In this document: one piece after another, positions 1-8,859 of the stretch
Numbering within the stretch: the stretch's first letter is position 1
Layout: each line of letters begins with the position of its first letter
From: Duganella sp. Root1480D1
Lineage (GTDB): Bacteria > Pseudomonadota > Gammaproteobacteria > Burkholderiales > Burkholderiaceae_D
Length of the DNA: 64,000 nucleotides
Assembly (NCBI RefSeq): GCF_001427305.1
Contig: NZ_LMFZ01000007.1
Span: forward strand, 274,838 to 338,837
Reading direction: 5' to 3'
Translations under genes and position numbers: made by a program
The notes under the pieces: generated by a model
Databases searched by the model: none
What the model was told of the DNA's origin: nothing
Seen by the model: the letters and a program-made list of their open reading frames with translations, nothing else

Positions 1-402
1 CTCCAGTGTGGAGAAATCGCGGATGGTGCGCCGCTCAAGCTGGTGGTTGCAGATGGAGCGCCGCGTCATGACGTTGAAATCCGTGGTCGGCGCGCCTTCC
101 ACCGTGGCAGTGACGGCGTTCTCGCCCGGGAAGGCGATCACCGGCTCGCGCTCGGACAGCGCCACGCGCCGCTCATTGCCGACATCCAGCACCACGCCGC
201 CGCCCTCGACCAGGGTCAGCGTGCGGTCGATGCCGGGAAACACGGAGAACGGCCCGCTCTGCGCAATGGTGGCCAGTGACAGGCGCCACTCGAACTCGTC
301 GAAGCCGGCGCCCGGCGGCATCACGCACAATTCCGTGGTGCTGCCGCCGCCGTTCTTCCATGGCGTGGCGTGCAGGCTTGCATACTGGATGATTTGAGTC
401 AT
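1..402 (-). CDS. hutD: HutD/Ves family protein, partial (runs off the left edge)
   Basis: The frame begins MTQIIQYASLHATPWKNGGG and continues to base 1 without a stop, so the C-terminus lies outside the window. The opening W-K-N-G-G-G-x-T-x-E pattern followed by F-x-W-R-L-S-x-A is the usual N-terminus of the HutD/Ves cupin-like family (full length near 190 residues). HutD proteins accompany histidine-utilization genes and have been proposed to limit or sense pathway flux; the exact role is unsettled. The start ATG overlaps the hutF stop as ATGA, which indicates translational coupling as the last visible gene of the hut operon. About 134 residues are present. Confidence 0.85.
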   Translation of the reverse strand, partial: MTQIIQYASLHATPWKNGGGSTTELCVMPPGAGFDEFEWRLSLATIAQSGPFSVFPGIDRTLTLVEGGGVVLDVGNERRVALSEREPVIAFPGENAVTATVEGAPTTDFNVMTRRSICNHQLERRTIRDFSTLE

Positions 403-1766
403 GCTCGTAGCTCGCGCAGTTCGGCCAGTGTCTTTTTGAAGCGCGTGGTGATGGCCGGTTGCGCCACGTGCTTCTGGCCGCGCACCACCCAGTGGCCGCC
501 GACCATCACATCCCTCACTAGATTATCATTTCCGCTGAAAACGAAGCATCCCAAAACATCGGCAGCCTCGATTCCGTCAAGATTCGGGTGGTCGTCGTCC
601 AACACTATCAGGTCGGCACGCTTGCCGACCGCCAGCGCTCCCACCGGGCGCCCCGCCGCCTGCGCGCCGCCCTGCAAGGCAGCTTGCCACAGGAAGTCAC
701 CGACACGGCGCTCGCTTACGGATGTCGCGATATTGCGGCGCTGCTGCAACAGGCGCTGGCCGTATTCAAGCCAGCGCAATTCTTCCACCGCGCTTTGCGA
801 GACATGGCTGTCGCTGCCGACGCCGAAGCGGCCGCCCTGCTCCAGGAAGCTTTCAAGCGGGAACAGGCCGTCGCCCAGGTTGGCTTCCGTGGTCGGGCAC
901 AGGCCAGCCACTGCGCCGCTTTGCGCGATGGCCATGACTTCTTCCGGCGTCAGGTGGGTGGCATGCACCAGGCACCAGCGCGCATCGACCGGCAGGTTTT
1001 CAAGCAGGTATTGCACCGGGCGCTTGCCGGAGAAATCCAGCGACTGCTGCACCTCGCCCTGCTGCTCGGCGATGTGGATGTGTACCGGGCGCGCTTTGGG
1101 CAGGTGGTCCAGCACTTCGCGGATCTGCGCCACCGAAGCAGCGCGCAGCGAATGAGGCGCGACGCCGACCTCCACCTGGGCGTCGCGCTGCGGTTCCAGC
1201 TCGCCGATGATCTTCAGCACGTCGCGCGCGTCGGTGCGGAAACGCGCCTGCTCCGGCTTCAAAGGCTGCTCGCCGAAGCCGGCATAGGAATACAGCACCG
1301 GCAACATGGTGATGCCGATGCCGGTCTGGCGCGCGGCGGCAATCACGCGCTGCGCCGTTTCGGACGCCTGCGGGTACATGCTGCCGTCGGGCGCGCGCTG
1401 CACGTAGTGGAACTCGCACATCGAGGTGTAGCCGTGGCGCAGGCACTCGGCGTATAACTGGGCCGCAATGGCTTCCATCTGCTCCGGCGTGATGTTGCGC
1501 GCGAAACGGTACATCAGGTCGCGCCAGGTCCAGAAACTGTCCTTCGAGTCGCCCGCCACTTCGGTCAGGCCGCCCAGCGCGCGCTGGAATGCGTGCGAAT
1601 GCAGGTTGACCATGCCCGGCATGACCAGGCGCGCGCCCGGGATGCCCGGCGCCGCCACGGCATCGGCCTGCACGGCGGTGAAGTTGCCGCGATCGTCCCA
1701 TTGCAGCAGGACGTTCTTGCGCCAGCCGTCGGCCAGCAGCGCGTTGTGCGCAAACAGGGCTTTCAT
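399..1766 (-). CDS. hutF: Formimidoylglutamate deiminase
   Basis: This enzyme hydrolyses N-formimino-L-glutamate to N-formyl-L-glutamate and ammonia, the fourth step of the five-step Hut route. It belongs to the amidohydrolase superfamily: the metal-binding H-S-H is at about residues 56-58, and further H-I-A-E and G-S-D-S-H motifs lie in the C-terminal half. The chosen start gives MKALFAHNALL, because its ATG overlaps the hutG stop (ATGA); an ATG 12 bases upstream (MGAQ) is possible but less likely. Length is 455 residues, normal for HutF. The downstream hutD is coupled by another ATGA. Presence of HutF and HutG shows that the deiminase/deformylase branch is used rather than a formiminoglutamase. 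Confidence 0.95.
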   Translation of the reverse strand: MKALFAHNALLADGWRKNVLLQWDDRGNFTAVQADAVAAPGIPGARLVMPGMVNLHSHAFQRALGGLTEVAGDSKDSFWTWRDLMYRFARNITPEQMEAIAAQLYAECLRHGYTSMCEFHYVQRAPDGSMYPQASETAQRVIAAARQTGIGITMLPVLYSYAGFGEQPLKPEQARFRTDARDVLKIIGELEPQRDAQVEVGVAPHSLRAASVAQIREVLDHLPKARPVHIHIAEQQGEVQQSLDFSGKRPVQYLLENLPVDARWCLVHATHLTPEEVMAIAQSGAVAGLCPTTEANLGDGLFPLESFLEQGGRFGVGSDSHVSQSAVEELRWLEYGQRLLQQRRNIATSVSERRVGDFLWQAALQGGAQAAGRPVGALAVGKRADLIVLDDDHPNLDGIEAADVLGCFVFSGNDNLVRDVMVGGHWVVRGQKHVAQPAITTRFKKTLAELRELRA

Positions 1767-2551
1767 TTGCGCACCCATTCTGCGGCGGTTTGCACCAACT
1801 GGCGCAGCAGCGGCTGGATTTCAGAAGCGCGGTCGACGCGATAGCCGAACGGCGCCACTTCGTCCATATAGGTGGACTGGCACATCTCGAGCTGGATCGC
1901 ATGCACGCCCTGCTCCGGCTTGCCGTAGAAGCGCGTGATATGGCCGCCCTTGAAGCGGCCGTTGACGGCCACGGTGAAGCGCTCGTCGCGGCGCGCTGCC
2001 CCGGCGATGGCGTCGGTCATGGCCTGGTCGCAGCTGGCGCCGTCGGCGGTGCCGAAATTCAGGTCGGGCAGCTTGCCTTCAAAGAAGCGCGGCACCACGG
2101 ACGCGATGGAGTGGGCGTCCCACAGCACCACCTTGCCGTGGATGGACAACAGGCGGTCCAGTTCCGCGCGCAACTGGGTGTGGTAAGGCTGCCAGTATGC
2201 GGCCAGGCGGCGCTGCACTTGCGCTTCGTCAGGCTGGCGGCCTTCCAGGTACAGCGGCTCGCGGTGGAAAGTGTCGACAGGACACAGGCCGGTGGTGTCC
2301 TGGCCGGGGTACAGGTTGGTGTTCTCCGGCGGGCGATTCAGGTCGATCACATAGCGCGACCAGCGCGCCGACAGGGTGGACGCGCCAAGCGCGCCCAGGA
2401 AGTCGTACAGCTGCACCAGGTGCCAGTCGGTATCGGCCTTTTCGGTCGCCGCCGGCGTCATCGCCGCGGCGACATCGTCAGGGATGTCGGTGCCCACGTG
2501 GGGCATCGACACCAGCAAGGGAATACTGCCTGCTTGGAAGCGGTAATCCAT
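1763..2551 (-). CDS. hutG: N-formylglutamate deformylase
   Basis: HutG hydrolyses N-formyl-L-glutamate to formate and glutamate, ending histidine degradation. The 262-residue product shows the N-formylglutamate amidohydrolase pattern: L-L-V-S-M-P-H-V-G-T near residue 12, D-T-D-W-H soon after, and a W-D-A-H-S-I motif in the middle, all expected metal or substrate contacts. It sits between hutH (9 bases upstream) and hutF (4-base overlap), in one transcription unit. An AAGGAGG-like ribosome site lies just before the ATG. Confidence 0.95.
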   Translation of the reverse strand: MDYRFQAGSIPLLVSMPHVGTDIPDDVAAAMTPAATEKADTDWHLVQLYDFLGALGASTLSARWSRYVIDLNRPPENTNLYPGQDTTGLCPVDTFHREPLYLEGRQPDEAQVQRRLAAYWQPYHTQLRAELDRLLSIHGKVVLWDAHSIASVVPRFFEGKLPDLNFGTADGASCDQAMTDAIAGAARRDERFTVAVNGRFKGGHITRFYGKPEQGVHAIQLEMCQSTYMDEVAPFGYRVDRASEIQPLLRQLVQTAAEWVRK

Positions 2552-2560
2552 GAAACCTCC

Positions 2561-4102
2561 TTACGGATGCAGGGCGCTGAACAGGCTCTTGCAGGTTGCG
2601 CTCAGGTCGCCGTTCACCACCATCTGCTTGGCTGCCTCGATGTCCGGCGCGAAGAAGCGGTCGGCGTCGAAGAATGGTACCTTGGAACGGAGCTGGGCGT
2701 GCACATGTTCCAGTTGCGCCGAGGTTTTCAGCGGGCGGTGGAAGTCGATGCCCTGCGCCGCGGCCAGCAGCTCGATGCCGAGGATGGTCGCGGTATTGTG
2801 CGCCATATCGTGCAGCCGGCGCGCGCCGTAGGTGGCCATCGACACATGGTCTTCCTGGTTGGCGGAAGTCGGGATGGTGTCCACGGAAGCCGGATGCGCG
2901 ATCGACTTGTTTTCCGACGCCAGGGCGGCGGCGGTGACGTGGGCGATCATGAAGCCCGAGTTCACGCCCGGGTCGCGCACCAGGAATGGCGGCAGGCCGG
3001 ACAGGGTGGCGTCGATCAGCAGCGAGACGCGGCGCTCGGAGATAGAGCCGATTTCGGCGATGGCCAGCGCCAGCGTATCGGCGGCAAAGGCCACCGGCTC
3101 GGCGTGGAAGTTGCCGCCCGAGACCACCACCGGGCCGTCGTCGTTCTGGAAGATCAGCGGGTTGTCGGTCACGGCATTGGCTTCGATCAGCAGGGTGCGG
3201 CCGGCATTGGCGATCAGGTCCCAGCAGGCGCCCATCACTTGCGGCTGGCAGCGCAGGCAGTACGGGTCCTGCACGCGCTCGTCGCCCACCAGGTGCGAGG
3301 CGCGGATTGCGCTGCCGGTCACCAGTTCGCGGTAGATGCCGGCGGCAGCGATCTGGCCCGGCTGGCCGCGCACTTCGTGGATGCGGGCGTCGAACGGGGA
3401 ATCGGAGCCCTTGGCGGCATCCAGCGACATGGAGCCGGTCACCATGCCCGCCTCAAGCAGGCGTTCGGCCATGAACAGGCCGTGCAGCGCCAGCGCGGTG
3501 GAAGCCTGGGTGCCATTGATCAGGGCCAGGCCTTCCTTGGCGGCCAGCACTACCGGGGCGATGCCGGCGGCTTTCAGCGCGTCGGCCGCTGGTACCAGCT
3601 CGCCTTTCACGCGCACATCACCCACGCCCAGGATGGCCAGGGTCATGTGCGACAGCGGGGCCAGGTCGCCGGAGGCGCCGACCGAGCCTTTGGCCGGGAT
3701 GGCAGGCATGATGCCCTTGTTGTAGAGGGCCACCAGGGTGTCGATCACGATCGGGCGGATGCCGGAGAAGCCGCGCGACAGGCTGCTGATCTTGGTCAGC
3801 ATCAACAGACGCACCACTTCGTCGGACATCAGTTCGCCGGTGCCCACCGAGTGCGACAGGATCAGGTTGCGCTGCAGTTGTTCCAGCTTGTCGTCCGGGA
3901 TGCGGGTCTTGGCCAGCAGGCCGAAACCGGTGTTGATGCCGTAGGCGGCGTCGCCCTTGGCGACGATGTCCTGCACGGCTTTGCAGGAGGCTTCGATGGC
4001 GCTGTAGGCTTCCTTGGCCAGGCCGATCGGGGTGTGGGCGCTCCACACGGTGCGCAGGTCGGTCAGGGTCAGTTTGCCGGGGGTCAGGGTCAGTTGGGTC
4101 AT
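2561..4102 (-). CDS. hutH: Histidine ammonia-lyase
   Basis: HutH removes ammonia from L-histidine to give trans-urocanate, the first committed step. The product is 513 residues, typical for the family. The Ala143-Ser144-Gly145 triad that cyclises into the MIO cofactor lies in [12 protein letters not shown], and the conserved Y-G-I-N-T-G-F-G is at residues 54-61. It is the second gene of the operon. The 128-base gap separating it from hutU holds a palindromic repeat, so hutH may be translated or transcribed at a different level from hutU. Its ribosome site is weak. Confidence 0.97.
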   Translation of the reverse strand: MTQLTLTPGKLTLTDLRTVWSAHTPIGLAKEAYSAIEASCKAVQDIVAKGDAAYGINTGFGLLAKTRIPDDKLEQLQRNLILSHSVGTGELMSDEVVRLLMLTKISSLSRGFSGIRPIVIDTLVALYNKGIMPAIPAKGSVGASGDLAPLSHMTLAILGVGDVRVKGELVPAADALKAAGIAPVVLAAKEGLALINGTQASTALALHGLFMAERLLEAGMVTGSMSLDAAKGSDSPFDARIHEVRGQPGQIAAAGIYRELVTGSAIRASHLVGDERVQDPYCLRCQPQVMGACWDLIANAGRTLLIEANAVTDNPLIFQNDDGPVVVSGGNFHAEPVAFAADTLALAIAEIGSISERRVSLLIDATLSGLPPFLVRDPGVNSGFMIAHVTAAALASENKSIAHPASVDTIPTSANQEDHVSMATYGARRLHDMAHNTATILGIELLAAAQGIDFHRPLKTSAQLEHVHAQLRSKVPFFDADRFFAPDIEAAKQMVVNGDLSATCKSLFSALHP

Positions 4103-4129
4103 TGTTTGTGTCTCGTGTTCGTTTGCTTT

Positions 4130-4233
4130 TAAACCGGTAACCCAGTGTCTGACCCGCAGGGTCAGACACTGGTACGCGGCGGTCGCGGGCCAGGTGTCGG
4201 ACCCTGCGGGTCAGACACCGGTTTACCGGTTTA
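4130..4233. repeat. Family A palindromic repeat between hutU and hutH
   Basis: Nested inverted repeats: outer arms built on TAAACCGGTAA and TTTACCGGTTTA enclose two palindromic cores of the GTGTCTGACCC / GGGTCAGACAC type (about 4145-4170 and 4194-4218). The same words recur at 23473-23631 and 59571-59612. The right arm overlaps the hutU stop codon. The element could fold in the hut mRNA and modulate expression of hutH relative to hutU, but this is inference. Confidence 0.8.
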
Positions 4234-5934
4234 TTTGATCATCGGCAGGTTCAGTTTATTACGCTTGGCGCATTCGATGGCGGTCTGGTAGCCGGCGTCG
4301 GCGTGGCGCATCACGCCCGAACCGCAGTCGTTGACCAGCACGCGGCCCAGGCGCTTGGCGGCGGCATCGGTGCCGTCGGCCACGATCACCACGCCGGAAT
4401 GCTGCGAATAGCCCATGCCCACGCCGCCGCCGTGGTGCAGCGAGACCCAGGTCGCGCCGCCGGCGGTGTTCAGCATGGCGTTCAGCAGCGGCCAGTCGGA
4501 CACCGCATCGGTGCCGTCGCGCATGCCTTCGGTTTCGCGGTTGGGCGAAGCCACCGAGCCGGTATCCAGGTGGTCGCGGCCGATCACGATCGGCGCTTTC
4601 AGTTCGCCGTTCTTCACCATTTCATTGAAGGCCAGGCCGGCGATGTGGCGCTCGCCCAGGCCCAGCCAGCAGATACGCGCCGGCAGTCCCTGGAAGGCGA
4701 TGCGCTCGCGCGCCATGTCCAGCCAGCGGTGCACGTTGGCGTGGTGCGGGAACAGTTCCTTGATCTTGGCGTCGGTCTTGTAGATGTCTTCCGGGTCGCC
4801 GGACAAGGCCACCCAGCGGAACGGGCCGCGGCCTTCGCAGAACTGCGGGCGGATGTAAGCCGGCACGAAGCCCGGGAAATCGAAGGCGTTCCTGACGCCC
4901 TTGTCCAGCGCCACCTGGCGGATGTTGTTGCCGTAGTCGACCACCTTGGCGCCCAGCGCCTGGAAGTCCAGCATGGCTTGCACGTGCACGGCGCAGGAAG
5001 CGGCGGCAGCGTCGACCAGTTTGGCGTGCTGCGAGGCGTCGGCCTGGGCCGCCTTCCACTGCTCCACGCTCCAGCCCTGCGGCAGGTAGCCGTTGACCAG
5101 GTCGTGGGCCGAGGTCTGGTCGGTCACCAGGTCCGGCACCAGGCCGCCGGCCTTGGCGCGGCGCACCAGTTCCGGCAGCACGTCGGCCGCATTGCCCAGC
5201 AGGCCGATGGAAATGGCGTCGCCATTGGCCTTGTGCTGCTTGATCATTTCCAGCGCTTCATCGATGCTGGCAGCCTGCTTGTCCAGGTAGCGGGTGCGCA
5301 GGCGGAAGTCGATCGAGGATTGCTGGCATTCGATGTTCAGCGAAACGGCGCCGGCAAAGGTGGCGGCCAGCGGCTGCGCGCCGCCCATGCCGCCCAGGCC
5401 CGCGGTCAGCACCCAGCGGCCTTTCAGGTCGCCGCCGAAATGCTGGCGGCCCGCTTCGGCGAAGGTTTCGTAGGTGCCCTGCACGATGCCCTGGGTGCCG
5501 ATGTAGATCCAGGAACCGGCCGTCATCTGGCCGTACATGAACAGGCCCTGGCGGTCCAGTTCATTGAAGTGCTCCCAGTTGGCCCATTTCGGCACCAGGT
5601 TGGAGTTGGCCAGCAGCACGCGCGGCGCATCTTCGTGGGTCTGGAACACGCCGACCGGCTTGCCGGACTGGATCAGCAGGGTTTCATTGGCTTCCAGCTT
5701 TTTCAGCGACGCCAGGATCTGGTCGAAGCACTCCCAGTTGCGGGCCGCGCGGCCGATGCCGCCGTACACCACCAGGTGTTTCGGGTTCTCCGCCACTTCC
5801 TTGTCCAGGTTGTTCTGGATCATGCGGTAGGCCGCTTCGGCGCCCCAGGTCTTGCAGACCATTTCCGGGCCGCGCGGGGCGCGGATATCGCGGGTGGCAT
5901 CGTAGCGGGGATCGTTGGCAAGGCTGGTAGACAT
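4231..5934 (-). CDS. hutU: Urocanate hydratase (urocanase)
   Basis: HutU adds water to urocanate to give 4-imidazolone-5-propanoate using tightly bound NAD+. The protein is 567 residues when started at [12 protein letters not shown]; this ATG is preceded by AGGAG at suitable spacing, whereas an upstream in-frame start would run through the promoter and operator. Family landmarks include [10 protein letters not shown] near the N-terminus, the [10 protein letters not shown] nucleotide-binding loop, and the C-terminal [13 protein letters not shown] motif. It is the promoter-proximal gene of the operon. Its stop codon lies inside the edge of a family A repeat. Confidence 0.97.
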   Translation of the reverse strand: MSTSLANDPRYDATRDIRAPRGPEMVCKTWGAEAAYRMIQNNLDKEVAENPKHLVVYGGIGRAARNWECFDQILASLKKLEANETLLIQSGKPVGVFQTHEDAPRVLLANSNLVPKWANWEHFNELDRQGLFMYGQMTAGSWIYIGTQGIVQGTYETFAEAGRQHFGGDLKGRWVLTAGLGGMGGAQPLAATFAGAVSLNIECQQSSIDFRLRTRYLDKQAASIDEALEMIKQHKANGDAISIGLLGNAADVLPELVRRAKAGGLVPDLVTDQTSAHDLVNGYLPQGWSVEQWKAAQADASQHAKLVDAAAASCAVHVQAMLDFQALGAKVVDYGNNIRQVALDKGVRNAFDFPGFVPAYIRPQFCEGRGPFRWVALSGDPEDIYKTDAKIKELFPHHANVHRWLDMARERIAFQGLPARICWLGLGERHIAGLAFNEMVKNGELKAPIVIGRDHLDTGSVASPNRETEGMRDGTDAVSDWPLLNAMLNTAGGATWVSLHHGGGVGMGYSQHSGVVIVADGTDAAAKRLGRVLVNDCGSGVMRHADAGYQTAIECAKRNKLNLPMIK

Positions 5935-5962
5935 GGCGGCTCCTTGGATGGTGAATGCTGCC

Positions 5963-5991
5963 ACTCTAGGTTGTCTATACAAGTTAGTCAA
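5963..5991 (-). promoter_or_regulatory. hutU promoter with HutC-type operator
   Basis: On the minus strand TTGACT (5986-5991) and TAGAGT (5963-5968) are separated by 17 bases, a good sigma-70 arrangement. The spacer contains the near-palindrome TTGTATAGACAA (5971-5982), which resembles the HutC operator known from other proteobacteria. Repressor bound there would block RNA polymerase until urocanate is present. hutC itself lies at 15611-16330. Confidence 0.75.
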
Positions 5992-6070
5992 CTGATTTTT
6001 AGCGGCTTGCGGCGCTAATAGTTAGCAAGTACACTACTTTTCTTTCACGCTTACAATTCCAGTCCTGCGC

Positions 6071-7729
6071 ATGCTTCTCGACCACCCCGACTTCCCTTTG
6101 ATTGACCTGGCAGGGGAAGCGGCGGCCAAGGCCTACCAGCTCATCCTGCAGCACCAGCCGCTGCCCATCACGCTGTGGCGCCGCGCTGCCGGCGGCCAGG
6201 CTGGCAGCGCGGCGCCGCGCGGCACGCTGGCCGAGGTGCGCGCCCAACTGCATGCAGCCGCTACGCCCGGCCAGGCGGGCCAGGTGCTGCTGTTCGAGAT
6301 GGCGGCCCGCTTCGAGGATTGCCCGGCCGAGCGCGCCCTGCTGGTCGAATTCGGCGCCGGCACGGGGCTGTTGCATGGCCTGCTGCTGGCCCTGCCCTAC
6401 ACCGTCAACCGCCAGCGCCAGGTGATTCCCGGCATGATCCAGTTGCGCCGCTGCCCGGAACGGCTGCGCCATTTGGCCGACGACCTGCTGCCGCGCTTTT
6501 CCCGTGCCATGCGCAGCAGCGAAGGCGGCTCGGCCTGGCTGCGGGCGCTCGAATACGACCGCCTGGCGCCGCCATCGCAGGACACTTTCGAAGCCACCCG
6601 GCGCGCGGTCGATGCAGTGTGCCCCGCGCTGCGGGCCGACAATCCGGACCAGGACTGCAATGTGCTGGCCAACCGCCACGTCGATGCGCTGGTCGAACGC
6701 TATCCTTTCGAACACGGCATCGCCTACCGCAAGGCGCTGTACCAGCTCGGGCTGGACCTGAGTGCGGCCAGCCTGCTGCGCATCGATTACCTGCTCGAGC
6801 AGCTCAAGCCCACGCTGGCCGTGCCGGAAGCCCAATTCATGGCGCGCCCGGCCAACCGCAATTTCCTGCACGTGCTGGCGTTCTATATCGGCACCGTGGT
6901 GGCGCAGGAATCGGGCGCGCGCATCGACTGGTTCACCGCGCGGCAATTGCAGCGGGCGCACGCGATCGCAGTCGACGCGGCGGCCCAGCCGCGCCTGGCG
7001 CTGGCCGGCATGTTCAACAAGAGCGATGTGTACTACCCGCTTGAACTGCTGCTGGAGCGCCTGTTCGGGTCTTGCAGCAGCGCCCAGTTCCGCGCCACGC
7101 TGAAAGAGCTGGGACGCATGGCGGCCGCCTCGCGCGCCTCGCGCCTGCAGGACGATATGGAGCACGTGCAGCGCCGCATCGACATGGCGCGCAGCGGCGA
7201 TCCCGCCTACCTGGTGCCGCAGCGCCCGTCCTGGGCCGACGGCGACAGCATCGACCTGTGGTTCCAGAACGTCGGCGCGCTGTTCCTGGGCGGCCGCCTG
7301 GTGTGGGGCCGCATTACCCAGGCCAATCACCTGATGTGGAAAGAGGGCAGCGCCAACTGCCCGGGCGAAGTGCTGTACGACCTGCGCGGCATCCCGGGCG
7401 GCGACGCGCTGGGCCCGATTGCCGACACCATTTTCGACTACAAGTGCACGCGCCCGCTGGACCACCGGCTGGCCTTCCTGGCCGACCTGCTGACCGAGGA
7501 AAGGACGCGCAGCTACGGCCTGCCGCTGCCGCTGCGCCTGTCCAGCGCCGACCTGCGCCTGACCACCATCTTCTTCGACCGCAAGCACCTGCCTGGCGGT
7601 TACCTGCACAGCGCCCTGGTCCCCCTGCTGATCCATGACGACTACCCGGGCATCGTGACGGTGCTGCCGGAGCGCTTCTGGACGGTGGAAGTAACGGCCC
7701 ACGCCCGCCGCAACGGCTGGCCGGTATGA
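6071..7729 (+). CDS. Uncharacterised 552-residue protein, partner of a J-like protein
   Basis: I do not recognise this family. The product is 552 residues, cytoplasmic in appearance, with no signal peptide or clear membrane segment. Recognisable patches are a central aromatic stretch F-L-H-V-L-A-F-Y-I-G-T-V-V-A-Q-E followed by R-I-D-W-F, and a C-terminal F-F-D-R-K-H-L-P-G-G-Y-L. Strong G/C at third positions in this frame supports coding, and its stop overlaps the next start as ATGA, so the two genes are translationally coupled. It is divergent from hutU. No clear ribosome site precedes the ATG. The tight coupling suggests it works with the J-like protein, possibly as client or cofactor. Confidence 0.75.
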   Translation: MLLDHPDFPLIDLAGEAAAKAYQLILQHQPLPITLWRRAAGGQAGSAAPRGTLAEVRAQLHAAATPGQAGQVLLFEMAARFEDCPAERALLVEFGAGTGLLHGLLLALPYTVNRQRQVIPGMIQLRRCPERLRHLADDLLPRFSRAMRSSEGGSAWLRALEYDRLAPPSQDTFEATRRAVDAVCPALRADNPDQDCNVLANRHVDALVERYPFEHGIAYRKALYQLGLDLSAASLLRIDYLLEQLKPTLAVPEAQFMARPANRNFLHVLAFYIGTVVAQESGARIDWFTARQLQRAHAIAVDAAAQPRLALAGMFNKSDVYYPLELLLERLFGSCSSAQFRATLKELGRMAAASRASRLQDDMEHVQRRIDMARSGDPAYLVPQRPSWADGDSIDLWFQNVGALFLGGRLVWGRITQANHLMWKEGSANCPGEVLYDLRGIPGGDALGPIADTIFDYKCTRPLDHRLAFLADLLTEERTRSYGLPLPLRLSSADLRLTTIFFDRKHLPGGYLHSALVPLLIHDDYPGIVTVLPERFWTVEVTAHARRNGWPV

Positions 7730-8838
7730 AAGCAAGCATGAACATCTGGCACATCCTCGGCATCGACCCGACCCACGACACGCGCGCCATCAAGCTGGCC
7801 TACGCGGGCCGTCTCAAGCAAATCAACCAGGAGCAGTCGCCGTCCGCCTTCCAGGCCCTGCGCGAAGCTTACGAACAGGCGCTGGCCGCACCGCCGCAGC
7901 CGCCAGCGGCACGCCAGCCCGACGCCTTAGCCGGGCTGCCACCCTTGCCGCCACCGCAGCCGGGCCAGCGCCCGCTGCCGCCGGCGCGCACGCCGTTCTC
8001 GGTGCTGCCGCCGCTGCCCGAATTGCCGCTGGACGCGCCGCTGGCCAAACCCATCGCCCTCGAGCTGGCGCCGGAAAGCGAAGCAGCGCTGGCGCAGCAA
8101 GCCAGCCAGCGCTGGCTGCCCGGCCCGCGCCCGCAATCGTATGGCAGGGCCGGGCCGCAACTGCGGCCCGGCCCGCAGCCGCCGGCACCGGCCGAGGCGG
8201 CGGACATGATCTGCCAGGCGCTGGCGCGGCTGCCGGCCGAACAGCAGCGCGCCGAGATCGCGCGCTGGTACGCCCAGCCGGGCTGGGGCAACAGCGCATT
8301 CCGCAGCGCGCTGGAAACGGCCCTGGTCACTGCGCTGGAACAGCAATTCAGCCAGCGCTACCATATGGTGCCGGCTTTCCACCAGGCGCTGGGCTGGGAA
8401 CAGTGGGCCGCCCACTCGCCCAACTGCGCTGCCATCGAACGCCTGGAGGGTCGCTGGCATGCGCGCATCTGGCTGCAAAAGTTCGATTCCTGGCCAGCCG
8501 AGCATCCGATGCAGCGCGCGCTGCAACTGCTGAGCAGCCCGGCCGATCCGCTACGCTGCGCCGCCTTCGCGCGCGATCCCGAGCAGCTCAGCGCCATGCT
8601 GGCACTGATAGAACACCTCGAAGACGAGGACGAGGCCGTGCGCCGGTACGCCATCGACTTCGGGGCATTCCAATGGTGGCAGCAATACGGCCGCACGCTG
8701 CTGCTGGCCTTGGTCCCCGATGAAGCGCCGCCACAGCGCGCCAGGCGCGGCCGGCTGGCACGGCTGGCCGCCATGTCGTTCAAGCGCAAGCTGGGGGCGA
8801 TCCTGCTGGTGCTGTGGACCCTGCTGCGCCTGCTCTAA
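7726..8838 (+). CDS. Degenerate J-domain protein with C-terminal membrane anchor
   Basis: The N-terminus (about residues 5-50) has the J-domain helix pattern: W-x-I-L-G-I-D followed by D-T-R-A-I-K-L-A-Y-A-x-R-L-K and F-Q-A-L-R-E-A-Y-E. The His-Pro-Asp loop that stimulates DnaK is absent; the corresponding stretch reads Q-I-N-Q-E-Q-S-P. A proline-rich linker covers roughly residues 55-150, then an alpha-helical region with many Trp and Glu, and the last 20 residues form a hydrophobic helix after K-R-K-L, consistent with a tail anchor. Length is 370 residues. It overlaps the preceding gene by four bases. It may act as a scaffold rather than a normal Hsp70 co-chaperone; this is inference. Confidence 0.75.
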   Translation: MKASMNIWHILGIDPTHDTRAIKLAYAGRLKQINQEQSPSAFQALREAYEQALAAPPQPPAARQPDALAGLPPLPPPQPGQRPLPPARTPFSVLPPLPELPLDAPLAKPIALELAPESEAALAQQASQRWLPGPRPQSYGRAGPQLRPGPQPPAPAEAADMICQALARLPAEQQRAEIARWYAQPGWGNSAFRSALETALVTALEQQFSQRYHMVPAFHQALGWEQWAAHSPNCAAIERLEGRWHARIWLQKFDSWPAEHPMQRALQLLSSPADPLRCAAFARDPEQLSAMLALIEHLEDEDEAVRRYAIDFGAFQWWQQYGRTLLLALVPDEAPPQRARRGRLARLAAMSFKRKLGAILLVLWTLLRLL

Positions 8839-8859
8839 GCGCATCGTGACGGCGCCGCG

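Noticed and set aside
1790..4132. A 780-codon open frame on the plus strand across hutG and hutH
   Set aside because: It is antisense to two clearly identified enzymes, is rich in His/Gln/Arg/Gly as expected for reverse frames of G/C-biased genes, and has no recognisable motif.
5999..7735. A 578-codon minus-strand frame opposite the 552-residue gene
   Set aside because: The plus-strand frame has better third-position G/C, a coupled downstream gene and ordinary amino-acid composition; the minus frame is Gln/Arg/His-rich.
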